This document shows positions 25,984-37,706 of a DNA stretch of 53,703 nucleotides, piece by piece; within the stretch, counting starts at the first letter, position 1, and each line of letters begins with the position of its first letter. Made by a program: the position numbers and the translations under genes. Under the pieces are notes generated by a model. That model had not been told where the DNA came from and did not search any database. It worked only from the letters and a program-made list of their open reading frames with translations. The stretch covers positions 404,190 to 457,892 of the forward strand of contig NZ_LWAH01000013.1 in the NCBI RefSeq assembly GCF_001632285.1, read 5' to 3'. The stretch comes from Moraxella catarrhalis. Its GTDB lineage: Bacteria; Pseudomonadota; Gammaproteobacteria; Pseudomonadales; Moraxellaceae.

Positions 25984-26871
25984 ATGCTAGAGATTCGCCA
26001 CCTACAGATGATGCACGCCCTAAAACGCCATGGGTCGCTTGCCACCACCGCCGATGAGATGAACCTAACGGCCTCAGCCATCAGTCATCAGCTCAAAGAG
26101 CTTGAAAACTATTATGACATTACGATGGTCAATCGGCGTACTCGCCCCATCAGCTTCACCCCAGCAGGCTTGATGGTACTTGAGTTGGCAGAGCGTATTT
26201 TACCACAGGTGGCACGCACCCAATCCGACATTAAACGCCTCGCACATGGTCAAGCAGGTAGGCTGCGTTTGGCGAGCGAATGCCATAGCTGTTTTGATTG
26301 GCTGATGCCGATTTTAAACACCTATCGTGGGCAATATGCTGATGTTGAGCTTGATTTTTCAACAGGGTTTGACCCTGAGCCGCACCAAATGCTGGTAGAT
26401 GGCGAGATTGATTTACTCATCACCTCAAGCGATTTGCCCATTGATGACATTGACTATTTACCGCTATTTACTTATGAAAGCCGATTGGTGGTCGCACCAA
26501 CCCACCCTTTGGCAAGCCAATCAGTCATCACCCCCCAAGATTTATGCGACCAAACGCTGATCGCCTATCCTGTTGAAGAAAGCCATTTGGACATCATTGC
26601 CCAATTTTTGACGCCCAATGGGGTAACACCTGCCAACATCCGCACAACTGAGCTGACCGCCATGCTCATTCAGCTGGTCGCCTCCGAACATGGCGTTGCC
26701 GCTCTGCCTGATTGGGTTGTCCTAGAATACGAACGCAAAGGCTGGGTGATCTCACGCCCCCTAGGCACAGGCGTGCATTGCCAGCTGTATGCCGCTACTC
26801 GCAGCTCTGATGCCCAGCTTTATTTTATGCAGGGGTTTTTAAACTTATTAAAAGATATCCAAAAACCCTAA
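25984..26871 (+). CDS. metR: LysR-type regulator, MetR-like
   Basis: 295-residue LysR-family transcription factor. The N-terminal helix-turn-helix includes HGSLATTADEMNLTASAISHQLKELE (read as LATTADEMNLTASAISHQL), followed by the effector domain starting near residue 90 (RLRLASECHSCFDWLMP). The pattern of MLEIRHLQMMHAL and the ECHSCFDWL segment match MetR, the homocysteine-responsive activator of methionine genes. No metE or metH lies in the window, so the target assignment rests on sequence resemblance only. Confidence 0.85.
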   Translation: MLEIRHLQMMHALKRHGSLATTADEMNLTASAISHQLKELENYYDITMVNRRTRPISFTPAGLMVLELAERILPQVARTQSDIKRLAHGQAGRLRLASECHSCFDWLMPILNTYRGQYADVELDFSTGFDPEPHQMLVDGEIDLLITSSDLPIDDIDYLPLFTYESRLVVAPTHPLASQSVITPQDLCDQTLIAYPVEESHLDIIAQFLTPNGVTPANIRTTELTAMLIQLVASEHGVAALPDWVVLEYERKGWVISRPLGTGVHCQLYAATRSSDAQLYFMQGFLNLLKDIQKP

Positions 26872-26968
26872 ACCGCTTTATTGATATTTACCAATCATTT
26901 ATTGATATTCATCAATCGCTTGATGAGCTTTTATCCATCACTCACAACCAAAAGCCACAAAAACCCAT

Positions 26969-27001
26969 AAAAAAGCAGCCAGTAAACTGACTGCTTTTTT
27001 T
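26969..27001. terminator. Terminator of uspA2 (and possibly metR)
   Basis: AAAAAAGCAGCCAGT and ACTGACTGCTTTTTTT form a hairpin with one mismatch and a short loop, ending about 15 bp past the uspA2 stop codon. Confidence 0.85.
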
Positions 27002-27016
27002 GGTGATGATAGACAA

Positions 27017-28909
27017 TTAGAACTCGTAATTCACACCGATGTTATAAGAGCCTTTTTTATTACCACTGGTATTAATCGCCGCACCAGCTTTAAACGCCAG
27101 ATTTGGATTCACACGATAGCCAGCACCGATAGCAACCGCAGATTTTGAGCCATAGCCACCAAGTGCAGCGGTCGCATTAAACTTACCAACGCTATAAGGC
27201 TGGAATAGACCACTTAGGGCAGCTTGGGCAGCCATACCGTTTTCAACTTTACTGTCTAAAGCTGTGATACGACCATCAAAGGCATTGACTTTGGTGTCTA
27301 ATGCAGTTACACGACTGTCAAAACCATCCACTTTAGTGCCCAAATCAGTGATAGATTTTGCGTTTTTAGTGATAGCATTTCCATTTTTGGTAATGGCGTC
27401 TGCTGTCGCTGCAAACTTGGTATCCGCAGATGCTTTATTGGCATCAATCGCAGTTTTGTTTGCAGTAATTAATTTGTCATGCTCTTTATCTTTTTCAATC
27501 AAAGTATTTTGATTTTTGGTGAGCGTTTCAAAACTTGCATCAGCATCGGCTTTGTTTTTAGCAATACGATCAGTATTGGCAGCACTTGCTTTTGCCAAGG
27601 TTTTGATATCAGAGCTATGCTGATCTTGCTGTTGTGCCAGCTCATAGATATTGTTGATGTTATTAGCAATATCCGCTTGGTTTTTAGCAATGTTTTGTGT
27701 ATTCTCAGAGCTTGCTTTATTTAGAGCGTCAATGGCTTCGGTTTGCTGTTTGGCATAGGCATCTTGTAGCTCGTTGTAAGCGGCCAGATCTTCGATGTTT
27801 TGTGTATTCTCAGAGCTTGCTTTATTTAGAGCGTCAATTGCTTCGGTTTGCTGTTTGGCATAGGCATCTTGTAGCTCGTTGTAAGCGGCCAGATCTTCGA
27901 TGTTTTGTGTATTCTCAGAGCTTGCTTTATTTAGAGCGTCAATCGCTTCGGTTTGCTTTTGAGCATACTGGTCTTGTAGCTCGTTGTAAGTGGCCAGATC
28001 TTGGATGTTAGCTTGGTTTTGAGCAATATCTGTTTTTTGATCAATTAGGTGACCGCTTAGCTCCAACAAACCTTCTTCGACATTTTTTTTAAGTGTTTTG
28101 ATATCAGAGCTATGCTGATCTTGCTGTTGTGCCAGCTCATAGATATTGTTGATGTTATTATCAATATCTGCTTTTTGATCAATTAGGCGACCGCTTAGAT
28201 TGAATAGTTCTTCTACGACATTGTTTTCAAGTGCTTGGATGTCAGCTTTGTTTTTGGTAATATTATTAGTATTCTCAATACTGTTTGTTATCAAGCCTTT
28301 AAGAGTTTCATTTTGCGCTTCATTATGAGCATGTATCTCGCCTATACTTTCTGCAACCTCATGACCAAAATCATAAAGATCTTCGATAGACTCATTGTTT
28401 TTAGCAATAGCATCTTTATTTTTCTCAATCTCAAACCCATTGACAAGGTTTCTCTGAGTATTTTTTTTAATTGAAGTTTCATTTTGTAGAATTTTACCCT
28501 CTTGCCCTTCTACAAAATCTGCAAGCCCTTGAAGATCTTCTTTAATTGCCTCACCTTGTTCAGCCAAAGCATTTTGATTTTTGGTGAGCGTTTCAACATC
28601 ATCTTCCAAGTTTGCAATATCATTCTGATTCCATCCAACATCCTCGTCGAGCTCTTCTAGAGCCTTGTTGAGCTCTTCTAGAGCTAAAATATTGCCATAC
28701 TGGCTAAGTGCTAGATACTTTTCAAGAGCAGTAATATCTCCGATATCTGCTTCCAATTCATTTTGGTCAATCTTTTTTATTAAATATGGTAAATCCTCTA
28801 AAGTTATATCATTTTTAGCCTGCGCATTCGCAGTAGATGCCGCACCCAAGCCAATAATCATGGCACTGGTTACAGCGATTTTTAGAGGGAGAAGTTTCAT
28901 GGTTTTCAT
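27017..28909 (-). CDS. uspA2: Trimeric autotransporter adhesin UspA2
   Basis: Surface 'lollipop' protein of 630 residues. UspA2 binds vitronectin, C3 and C4bp and gives serum resistance. The signal peptide [16 protein letters not shown]...ANA ends near residue 29. A head region with no obvious repeats is followed by a long trimeric coiled-coil stalk rich in Asn, Lys and Gln heptads and a C-terminal YadA-type beta-barrel anchor (last 60-70 residues, from [11 protein letters not shown] to the terminal GVNYEF). The stalk has two copies of [19 protein letters not shown] (about 248 and 415), known as the epitope shared by UspA1 and UspA2, and three 35-residue repeats at about 302-407. The N-terminal head and AGAT-type leader favour UspA2 over UspA1. 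Confidence 0.96.
   Translation of the reverse strand: MKTMKLLPLKIAVTSAMIIGLGAASTANAQAKNDITLEDLPYLIKKIDQNELEADIGDITALEKYLALSQYGNILALEELNKALEELDEDVGWNQNDIANLEDDVETLTKNQNALAEQGEAIKEDLQGLADFVEGQEGKILQNETSIKKNTQRNLVNGFEIEKNKDAIAKNNESIEDLYDFGHEVAESIGEIHAHNEAQNETLKGLITNSIENTNNITKNKADIQALENNVVEELFNLSGRLIDQKADIDNNINNIYELAQQQDQHSSDIKTLKKNVEEGLLELSGHLIDQKTDIAQNQANIQDLATYNELQDQYAQKQTEAIDALNKASSENTQNIEDLAAYNELQDAYAKQQTEAIDALNKASSENTQNIEDLAAYNELQDAYAKQQTEAIDALNKASSENTQNIAKNQADIANNINNIYELAQQQDQHSSDIKTLAKASAANTDRIAKNKADADASFETLTKNQNTLIEKDKEHDKLITANKTAIDANKASADTKFAATADAITKNGNAITKNAKSITDLGTKVDGFDSRVTALDTKVNAFDGRITALDSKVENGMAAQAALSGLFQPYSVGKFNATAALGGYGSKSAVAIGAGYRVNPNLAFKAGAAINTSGNKKGSYNIGVNYEF
27690..28004. 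repeat. 105-bp tandem repeat inside uspA2, three copies
   Basis: Copies at 27690-27794, 27795-27899 and 27900-28004. The first two are almost identical; the third differs at about a dozen bases. They encode [29 protein letters not shown] 35-residue stalk units (first unit in protein order has [19 protein letters not shown]). The unit length keeps the frame, so copy number can change the stalk length without frameshift. Confidence 0.92.
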
Positions 28910-29042
28910 TTAGCACTCTCTTTTGGTGGTTAAGTCATCACATCAGTCATCACGGTGAAATAACTGATGCCTAAAAAGCAGATAAATGATATCATCGGTA
29001 GCAGGCAGAAAGCATCAGCGGACAGATAAAAGACAGAGTTTT

Positions 29043-29058
29043 ATCTATCTATCTATCT
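29043..29058 (-). repeat. AGAT tetranucleotide tract, four copies, in the uspA2 leader
   Basis: Four perfect AGAT units (ATCT on the plus strand). Published work on uspA2 describes an AGAT tract in its 5' untranslated region whose copy number tunes expression, usually with more copies than the four seen here. Confidence 0.9.
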
Positions 29059-29107
29059 CTTTTGCTGGCATAAATGGAAAAATCTCTATCATATCCATTT
29101 AGGTTAC

Positions 29108-29136
29108 AGTATAGCAAGGCTTTATCAAAGTATCAA
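29108..29136 (-). promoter_or_regulatory. Sigma-70 promoter of uspA2
   Basis: Minus-strand TTGATA (29136-29131), 17-bp spacer, TATACT (29113-29108). Transcription would start near 29101, so the AGAT tract is transcribed but untranslated. Confidence 0.75.
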
Positions 29137-29262
29137 CACCAAATTAGATATAAGTTACATAAATAATACCCAAACCCTACTTTCAATATGGTATTTTTGG
29201 CATGTATCAATTTGGTATATACCAATATCGTTGGTATGATTTGGTTGGTATGATTGATGTGG

Positions 29263-30309
29263 CTATCTATGAGCCGATACGCCAAGCGTTGTCATATCCC
29301 ATCGGGGAATGCAGCGAACCGCCAAGTCATCCGACTGTCCACAGCTTAGCCGACAAAAGCCAGCATAGGCGATCATCGCACCATTATCCGTGCATAGCTC
29401 GGTCGGGGCATAGTACACCGACGCATCGATTTGGCGGAGCGTCTCGGTCAGGGTGCGGCGTAGTGTCTGATTGGCAGAGACGCCCCCTGCGACCACCAGC
29501 TGGCGAATGCCTGTCATCTGTAGTGCCTTGGTGCATTTTTTGACCAAAGTATCCACCACCGCATACTCAAAGCTTGCGGCGATGTCTGCTCGTGTGGCAG
29601 GGTCGCTTTGGGCGTTTGGTGTGTCTTTGATGAGATTATGAATGGCGGTTTTCATGCCACTGAACGAAAAATCCAGCCCTTTATGCTGCATCGGTCTTGG
29701 CAGTTCATAGGCGTGTGGGTTGCCGTTTTTGGCTAATTTTTCGATATTTGGGCCACCAGGATAGGGCAGTTTGAGCATTTTTGCCGTTTTATCAAAGCAT
29801 TCACCCACCGCATCATCGATGGACTCGCCCAATATCTGATACACGCCCACACCATCGGCACGCACCAGCATGGTATGACCGCCCGACACCAGCAGGCACA
29901 CAAACGGAAAGCTTGGGGGGTCATCACTGGCTAATAGCGGTGCTAACAGATGTCCCTCCATATGATGCACCCCAACCGCTGGCACGCCCAGCCCATACGC
30001 CAGCGTCCGCCCAAATAATGCCCCTGTCATCAATGCCCCAATCAGCCCGGGCCCTTTGGTATACGCCACCGCATCAATGTCGGATTTGGTGATATTTGCC
30101 CGATCCAACATCTCATTAAATAACGGCACAAGCTTACGAATGTGGTCTCGACTGGCAAGCTCAGGCACGACACCGCCATAGGTGGCATGTAGATTAATTT
30201 GGCTATATAAAACCTGAGACAGCACGCCGCCCCTGCCACCATTCATCGTACTATCATAGATGGCAAGCCCTGTTTCATCACAAGATGTCTCCAATCCCAA
30301 TACTTTCAT
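29263..30309 (-). CDS. tsaD: tRNA N6-adenosine threonylcarbamoyltransferase TsaD
   Basis: ASKHA-fold enzyme that transfers threonylcarbamoyl to A37 of ANN-decoding tRNAs. The metal-binding motif HHMEGH has H116 and H120; the N-terminus [14 protein letters not shown] and the glycine-rich [10 protein letters not shown] and [10 protein letters not shown] loops are standard. 348 residues. Downstream of uspA2's promoter region and divergent from icd. Confidence 0.96.
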   Translation of the reverse strand: MKVLGLETSCDETGLAIYDSTMNGGRGGVLSQVLYSQINLHATYGGVVPELASRDHIRKLVPLFNEMLDRANITKSDIDAVAYTKGPGLIGALMTGALFGRTLAYGLGVPAVGVHHMEGHLLAPLLASDDPPSFPFVCLLVSGGHTMLVRADGVGVYQILGESIDDAVGECFDKTAKMLKLPYPGGPNIEKLAKNGNPHAYELPRPMQHKGLDFSFSGMKTAIHNLIKDTPNAQSDPATRADIAASFEYAVVDTLVKKCTKALQMTGIRQLVVAGGVSANQTLRRTLTETLRQIDASVYYAPTELCTDNGAMIAYAGFCRLSCGQSDDLAVRCIPRWDMTTLGVSAHR

Positions 30310-32907
<2,598 letters not shown>

Positions 32908-32922
32908 GCATTCGCCATCATC

Positions 32923-32954
32923 AAAAAAATATCCCAGTTTTGGGATATTTTTTT
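32923..32954 (+). terminator. Terminator of icd
   Basis: AAAAAAATATCCC pairs with GGGATATTTTTTT around a short loop (AGTTTT). Confidence 0.88.
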
Positions 32955-32977
32955 GGGTTTATTAGATTAATAGTCAT

Positions 32978-33064
32978 AGATTAAATAGATTAAATAGATT
33001 CAATAGATTCAATAGATTCAATAGATTCAATAGATTCAATAGATTCAATAGATTCAATAGATTA
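32978..33064. repeat. 9-bp tandem repeat, nine copies plus a partial
   Basis: Two AGATTAAAT units (32978-32995) followed by seven AGATTCAAT units (32996-33058) and AGATTA. Situated between the icd terminator and the terminator of the convergent Balon-like gene, outside all genes. Confidence 0.92.
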
Positions 33065-33074
33065 TGATGGCATT

Positions 33075-33104
33075 AAAAAATCCCCATATCACATGGGGAT
33101 TTTT
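33075..33104 (-). terminator. Terminator of the Balon-like gene
   Basis: On the minus strand CCCCATGTGATATGGGG is followed by a run of T. A second exact 15-bp copy of CACATGGGGATTTTT follows (33090-33104 and 33105-33119), so the arm is duplicated. Confidence 0.8.
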
Positions 33105-33154
33105 CACATGGGGATTTTTAAGCAGTTTGGCAAACTTAGCCAATCGGTCATCGA

Positions 33155-34263
33155 TTAGTAACGAGTCATCAAAGCAATAGGCTCTTTTTCGTTCATTTGC
33201 TCACGAGGTACAAAGACGACCTCACCGCCATTATGATCAACCAATTCGATGATTTCGGCAACGGCATCATCATTTACGCCATCATCGGTTGCATCTTCGG
33301 CAACCAATAAAGTTGCGTTTTGTTCATCGATGGTTGCAGGTACGCTATAACCTTGGCGAACAAGTAAGGTAACCGCATTACCCTCAACGGCAGAACGATA
33401 GATTTGTTGTAGGTCTGTGCGAACCATTTTTTCGTTACGAGCTTTTTCAAGTTCACCTTGGGCAGTTTCGTAACGAGTTTTACGCTGATTTTCAACCAGC
33501 TTTTGAACGCCATCGATGATCTCTTGGGCATTGCCATCTTTAAGATGTGGCAGGTTATCAACCTTACCCAAAATGATTGATGAATTATCGCACACTTGCT
33601 CATAAAAGCCCAAAGTGCGTGAATCACCCACCAAAATGACAGGTAATGGCGATGCGTTGTAGATACGCTGTAAGCTTTTATCCACACGATTCATAAACTC
33701 TTTGAGATAGCTGTGGTCGTCTGATGAGCCTGTACGGTCTGATTTACTGCCTGTTGGTAATGTGGTATTTTTGATGGGGAATGCCAACTCATCATGGACT
33801 TCTTGGCGTGGACTGTCGCCCACCACTTCTTTAATCAAAGTGCCGTTCGTGCCAACCAATAGGCGAGCGTTTTCGCTGGTAACAACCAGCACATAATAAT
33901 TCACCGCCTCTGACAAATCACGCATCAAATCACGAGTAGCGAACTTATTCCCCAAAATCACACGCTCTTTGGCATCAAAAGGCAGACGAAGTACGGTCGC
34001 TTCTGACTCAGTTGCAAAAATTGCCAGCGTACTAGATTATCGTTGTGGTCAAGCTCATCTGTCTGAGCGGTAATATTCACCAAGATGGCATCAGCGGTGC
34101 GTTTATCATGCTCTTCGGTAATACGGTCTTCGGCAACTTTGAGCTGATTTTTTAGAGCAATGGCATCTTGTTCATTTTCAGGGTGAGTGCGGTGCGTTTT
34201 GACAAAAATACTTACCGCAGGATTGGCTTGGGTTTGTTTGAGCTGTTTTAGTGTTGCTTTCAT
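33155..34263 (-). pseudogene. Balon-like ribosome hibernation factor, frameshifted
   Basis: Two minus-strand frames, an N-terminal one (34263-33958) and a C-terminal one open from about 34037 to 33155, together make a protein of about 370 residues of the bacterial aeRF1-like (baeRF) group. Signatures are SIFVKTHRTHPENEQDAIALKNQL in the first (read as KTHRTHPENEQDAIALKNQ), and ATESEATVLRLPFD then VDHNGGEVVFVPREQM near the end. It most resembles Balon of Psychrobacter, which holds the A site of dormant ribosomes with EF-Tu. The frames meet at AATCTAGTACG (34031-34037 on the plus strand): one base is missing to give ..NDNL(x)TLAIFATESE. The C-terminal part alone could start at a GTG at 33961. 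Either a real knock-out or a sequencing error. Confidence 0.75.
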
Positions 34264-34296
34264 TATGATGTTCTTCTATTTGATAAAAGCTTAGAT

Positions 34297-34324
34297 TAAA
34301 CAAATTAAACTAAACAAATTAAAC
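34297..34324. repeat. 14-bp exact direct repeat, two copies
   Basis: TAAACAAATTAAAC at 34297-34310 and 34311-34324, in the leader of the Balon-like gene. Confidence 0.8.
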
Positions 34325-34364
34325 CAAATATATCCATAAACTATCTTAATATCAGATAATTTTT

Positions 34365-34393
34365 AGTATAATAACTTTTTAAAATCAATTCAA
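34365..34393 (-). promoter_or_regulatory. Sigma-70 promoter of the Balon-like gene
   Basis: Minus-strand TTGAAT (34393-34388), 17-bp spacer and TATACT (34370-34365). The predicted leader is about 95 nt and includes the 14-bp repeats. Confidence 0.65.
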
Positions 34394-34737
34394 AGTCAAG
34401 CCTGCTTGGTTTTGTGAGATTTTTACCATCGGTGCGTTATTTTATGTTATCTAATCCTGTTCCTTAAAACCTATCTAAACCTACCCAAAGGCAAATTTAG
34501 CGTTTAATTTCTACTTCAATGTTGTTTACCTTATTCATTTAAACTTGGACTTACATCAACTCCATAGACTAACACGGTAGAACCTACCGCTTGTTTATAT
34601 TAAGATTTGATTAGATATTTTGAAACCCTTTTTGGTTTGTTGCAATTGCCCAATACCCTTGCTTATGTTTTTAATAAGCCCTAACTGTAGGGCATAATCA
34701 AGCATTATATTATGAAAATATCCAAAAAGTTTATAAG

Positions 34738-34938
34738 TTATTGATTTTTATTAATATTATAATGATTACGCAGTATGTCTTTAATAAAAGCGTTAAAAGA
34801 TTTAGTTTCATTCTGCAACGCTTGAATGATGTCAGCATCTTTTTCATTATGAAGTTGCAATGATTTAGTTGTTGTGTGCTTTTTTCGATAATTTGCGTTT
34901 GCACGCAATACATAATCGGGGGTTTTATTTTTGCTCAT
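34738..34938 (-). CDS. Small protein, possible ribbon-helix-helix type
   Basis: 66-residue protein starting at ATG 34938, preceded by GGAG. It has a basic N-terminal half (NYRKKHTTTKSLQLHNEKD) followed by ADIIQALQNETKSFNAFIKDIL, which looks like a strand then two short helices as in the ribbon-helix-helix DNA-binding fold. Such proteins are often plasmid or antitoxin-like, and no toxin gene is seen beside it. I could not place it in a named family. Longer in-frame starts exist but have no ribosome binding site. Confidence 0.5.
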   Translation of the reverse strand: MSKNKTPDYVLRANANYRKKHTTTKSLQLHNEKDADIIQALQNETKSFNAFIKDILRNHYNINKNQ

Positions 34939-34996
34939 TTTATACTCCAATCCAATCTTTAGCCTAGTATGATAGATGCTTGATATATAAGATACT

Positions 34997-35962
34997 TTAT
35001 ATATATTGTTTGACAAGTTCCGCCATCATTTGAATATGCAGCTCATCGGTGTTTAGGGCTGGAATATAGTCATACGCCCACCCACCTGCTTGCAAAAAAT
35101 TGCCTTTATTTTCAACCGCAAGCTCCTCAAGTGTCTCAAGGCAATCGGCTGAAAATGCTGGGCTGATGACTTGTACCGAAAGTCTGGCCGCTCCCCATTC
35201 ACCAAGCAGCTCATCGGTATATGGCTTTAGCCACTCTTGGGCACCAAAACGAGACTGAAAACTCATCGCCCACTCATTGATAGACAGCCCCAAGCGATCT
35301 GCCAAAAGAACGGCGGTTGTACGACATTGTTCAGGGTACGGATCGCCCTTATCGGCATATGGCTTAGGAATGCCATGAAAGCTCATCAAAAGCTTATCGG
35401 CACGCCCATGCACCGCCCAATAACGCTCAACAGACTGTGCCAATGCCTCAATATATGTCGGGTGATTGTGATATTCTGTGATGAAATGAAGCTCAGGCAG
35501 CTGTCTTTTGTGCAATAACAGTTTGGCAATCTTATCAAAGGCAGCGGCGGTTGATGTGGCAGAATATTGCGGAAACAGTGGCAATACAATCAAAGATGAT
35601 ACCCCGTCGGCCAGCAAATCCTCTATCACCGATTTAATCGAAGGATTGCCATAAGTGGTTGCAGGATAAACAGGGGTTTTTATGCCTTGCTGGCTTAATA
35701 AATCCTGCAAATCTTTGGCTTGATTTTTGAGTATGACCAATAATGGTGAGCCATCATCCATCCAAATGCTGGCATAAGCATGTGCCACACGCTTAGGTCT
35801 GGTGGTTAGCACAAAACCAGTTAAAATCACCTGCCAGATTAATTTGGGGATTTCAATCACACGAGTGTCGCTTAAAAATTCTTTTAAATAGCGGCGTACC
35901 GATTTGGGCGTTGGGGCGTCTGGTGTGCCCAGATTCACTAAAATAATGGCGGTTTTTTTCAT
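34997..35962 (-). CDS. hemH: Ferrochelatase
   Basis: Inserts ferrous iron into protoporphyrin IX, the last step of heme synthesis. Catalytic H196 in SFHGIP and the acidic pocket residue in SADCLETLEEL (about E276) are present; the start AIILVNLGTPDAP is typical. 321 residues. Lies between the small RHH-like gene and a 521-bp non-coding stretch. Confidence 0.96.
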   Translation of the reverse strand: MKKTAIILVNLGTPDAPTPKSVRRYLKEFLSDTRVIEIPKLIWQVILTGFVLTTRPKRVAHAYASIWMDDGSPLLVILKNQAKDLQDLLSQQGIKTPVYPATTYGNPSIKSVIEDLLADGVSSLIVLPLFPQYSATSTAAAFDKIAKLLLHKRQLPELHFITEYHNHPTYIEALAQSVERYWAVHGRADKLLMSFHGIPKPYADKGDPYPEQCRTTAVLLADRLGLSINEWAMSFQSRFGAQEWLKPYTDELLGEWGAARLSVQVISPAFSADCLETLEELAVENKGNFLQAGGWAYDYIPALNTDELHIQMMAELVKQYI

Positions 35963-36483
35963 AAATCAAAGATACCATTCATCAATCAAGGATAAGTCTT
36001 CAAAGCAAGCGTTTTGAGTGTTTTGAGTGTTTTGAGCATTTAATCACTCAATCAAAACCGCCCAATGAAAACTCTGATAATTAAACATGCTAATTTAAGT
36101 CATCATACTGCTTGATTTTATCACCTTTAACACAAAAAATCTTGATACATTTTAAAAACCGTGATTGAATGAATATATCACAGATGTTTAAAATATTGGT
36201 TGAAATACCTGTTTTGGCATATTTATTTAAGATATCTTTTTAAAATACTGGTTTAAATACTGGTTTAAAATGACTCTGCTTGAATTTATGGTCAACCAGA
36301 CTCATTAACGAGCCTGGGTGCGATTTAACTTTACGCTTAACAAGTACCTGAATTTGGCGTATAATAGGCATATCATACAAGTATTATCCCCAAAATAGAT
36401 ATCAAAATTGGGTCAATAAAAGCACCAAATACGCACCAACAACCGAACCATAACAATAGATATCATTAATCATTAGGCAAACC
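35963..36483. other. Non-coding region hemH/lipA with short repeats
   Basis: No gene is seen. It contains TTTTGAGTG-type 9-bp repeats three times (36012-36038), AAATACTGGTTT twice in a row (36243-36266), and the lipA promoter at 36337-36365. The rest is AT-rich. Confidence 0.6.
36337..36365 (+). promoter_or_regulatory. Sigma-70 promoter of lipA
   Basis: TTAACA (36337-36342), exactly 17 bp, TATAAT (36360-36365). The leader to the lipA start is about 110 nt. Confidence 0.75.
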
Positions 36484-37548
36484 ATGACCGTCCAAACCTA
36501 TACCCCAAGCCCAAAACCTACCCCCAAAAAAGCCGTACAAGGCGAAAAATTGCGTGGCTATGACAAAGTCGCTCGCATTCCCATCAAGGTCATTCCCACT
36601 GTTGAAGCCCCCAAAAAGCCCGACTGGATTCGTGTTAAATTATCCAGTCCTGCCGAGGTGGAACGCATCAAAGGCACGCTTCGCAAACAAAAGCTCTACA
36701 CCGTCTGCGAAGAAGCTGCCTGCCCCAATCTGCCCCAGTGTTTTGGGGACGGTACCGCCACTTTTATGATTATGGGGGATATTTGTACACGCCGTTGCCC
36801 ATTTTGTGAAGTGGCACACGGACGCCCAAACCCACTGGACAAAGATGAGCCAAAACACACCGCCGAGACGATACTCGGGCTTGGGCTAAAATATGCCGTC
36901 ATCACAAGCGTGGACAGAGACGACCTAAAAGACGGCGGTGCTGGGCATTTTGTGGATGTCATTAACGAATCAAAAGCCCTTAGTCCAAATTGCTTGATTG
37001 AGATTTTGGTGCCTGACTTTCGTGGGCGTGAACAGGTTGCACTGGATTTATTAACCCAAACCGCCCCTGATGTTTTTAATCATAATATTGAGACCGTGCC
37101 ACGCCTTTATAAGGCATTTCGCCCAGGCTCAGACTATGAGCATTCTTTGAGCTTATTAAAACAATACAAAGCACGCCGACCTGATGTCGCCACCAAATGT
37201 GGATTTATGGTTGGGCTTGGCGAGACCGAAGATGAGGTTTATGCCTTGCTTGACGACCTAAAAGCCCATGATGTGGACATCATCACCATTGGGCAATACC
37301 TTGCCCCCAGTAAAAACCACGCTCCTGTGGACAGATATGTACATCCTGATGAGTTCGCCCGTTATACCGAATATGGCAAAAAGCTGGGCTTTTTTAACAT
37401 TTGGGCAAATCCGATGGTGCGTTCAAGCTACTTTGCCGACCGTCAGTATTATGGTGAAGATTGCCCGCCGCCTGTGCGTAGCTCAAAAGTCCTTGCCGAA
37501 GAGAAATTGGCAAAGGCAGAGCGTGGCGAAAAAGTTGGGTGTTTTTGA
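36484..37548 (+). CDS. lipA: Lipoyl synthase
   Basis: Radical SAM enzyme that inserts two sulfurs into octanoyl groups on E2 and GcvH proteins. Two iron-sulfur clusters are visible as C75, C80 and C86 ([12 protein letters not shown]) for the auxiliary cluster and C101, C105 and C108 (CTRRCPFC) for the SAM cluster. The last residues RSSYFADRQ also fit. 354 residues, slightly long due to an N-terminal extension with basic and proline-rich residues. No lipB is beside it. Confidence 0.96.
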   Translation: MTVQTYTPSPKPTPKKAVQGEKLRGYDKVARIPIKVIPTVEAPKKPDWIRVKLSSPAEVERIKGTLRKQKLYTVCEEAACPNLPQCFGDGTATFMIMGDICTRRCPFCEVAHGRPNPLDKDEPKHTAETILGLGLKYAVITSVDRDDLKDGGAGHFVDVINESKALSPNCLIEILVPDFRGREQVALDLLTQTAPDVFNHNIETVPRLYKAFRPGSDYEHSLSLLKQYKARRPDVATKCGFMVGLGETEDEVYALLDDLKAHDVDIITIGQYLAPSKNHAPVDRYVHPDEFARYTEYGKKLGFFNIWANPMVRSSYFADRQYYGEDCPPPVRSSKVLAEEKLAKAERGEKVGCF

Positions 37549-37555
37549 TTGTCAT

Positions 37556-37582
37556 AAAATTGGGGTTTAATGCCAATTTTTA
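37556..37582 (+). terminator. Terminator of lipA
   Basis: AAAATTGG (37556-37563) and CCAATTTT (37573-37580) form the stem, followed by TTA. Confidence 0.6.
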
Positions 37583-37706
37583 TCCATGCTTTAAAGATGA
37601 GATGGCAGCTTTTTTACAATTTTTGTCAAACAAATCATGTTATAAGTCAAAATAAGTCAAAAGCCAAAAACTCATCAATCACCAATTTAGTATAGCCAAC
37701 ATCACC

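Larger units (their letters stand above)
28910..29262. other. uspA2 promoter and leader region
   Basis: No gene is seen in this gap. It contains, on the minus strand, a strong promoter (29108-29136), an AGAT tract (29043-29058) in the untranslated leader of about 190 nt, and AGAGAG before the start. The rest is AT-rich sequence up to the tsaD stop codon. Confidence 0.7.
34264..34737. other. Intergenic stretch with degenerate sequence
   Basis: Besides the Balon-gene promoter and 14-bp repeats, it holds two hairpins, CGGTAG-AAC-CTACCG (about 34575-34589) and GCCCTA-ACTG-TAGGGC (34678-34693). A minus-strand run of 20 codons ending at 34531 (QAVGSTVLVYGVDVSPSLNE) faintly resembles the end of IS605-type TnpB proteins. 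No intact gene is seen. Confidence 0.4.

Noticed and set aside
27697..28011. Plus-strand frame with repeated LYLERQ units inside uspA2
   Set aside because: It only mirrors the 105-bp repeats of uspA2 on the other strand and has no start signals.
29202..29543. 113-codon plus-strand frame over the end of tsaD
   Set aside because: Lies opposite conserved tsaD coding sequence; it is a shadow frame with proline/serine-rich translation.
32978..33064. CRISPR array
   Set aside because: The unit is 9 bp with no spacers; it is a minisatellite.
33958..34040. Programmed -1 ribosomal frameshift in the Balon-like gene
   Set aside because: No X-XXY-YYZ slippery sequence or clear downstream pseudoknot; a one-base deletion or read error is simpler.
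34738..34938. Toxin-antitoxin module
   Set aside because: The small RHH-like protein stands alone; no partner toxin gene was found on either side.
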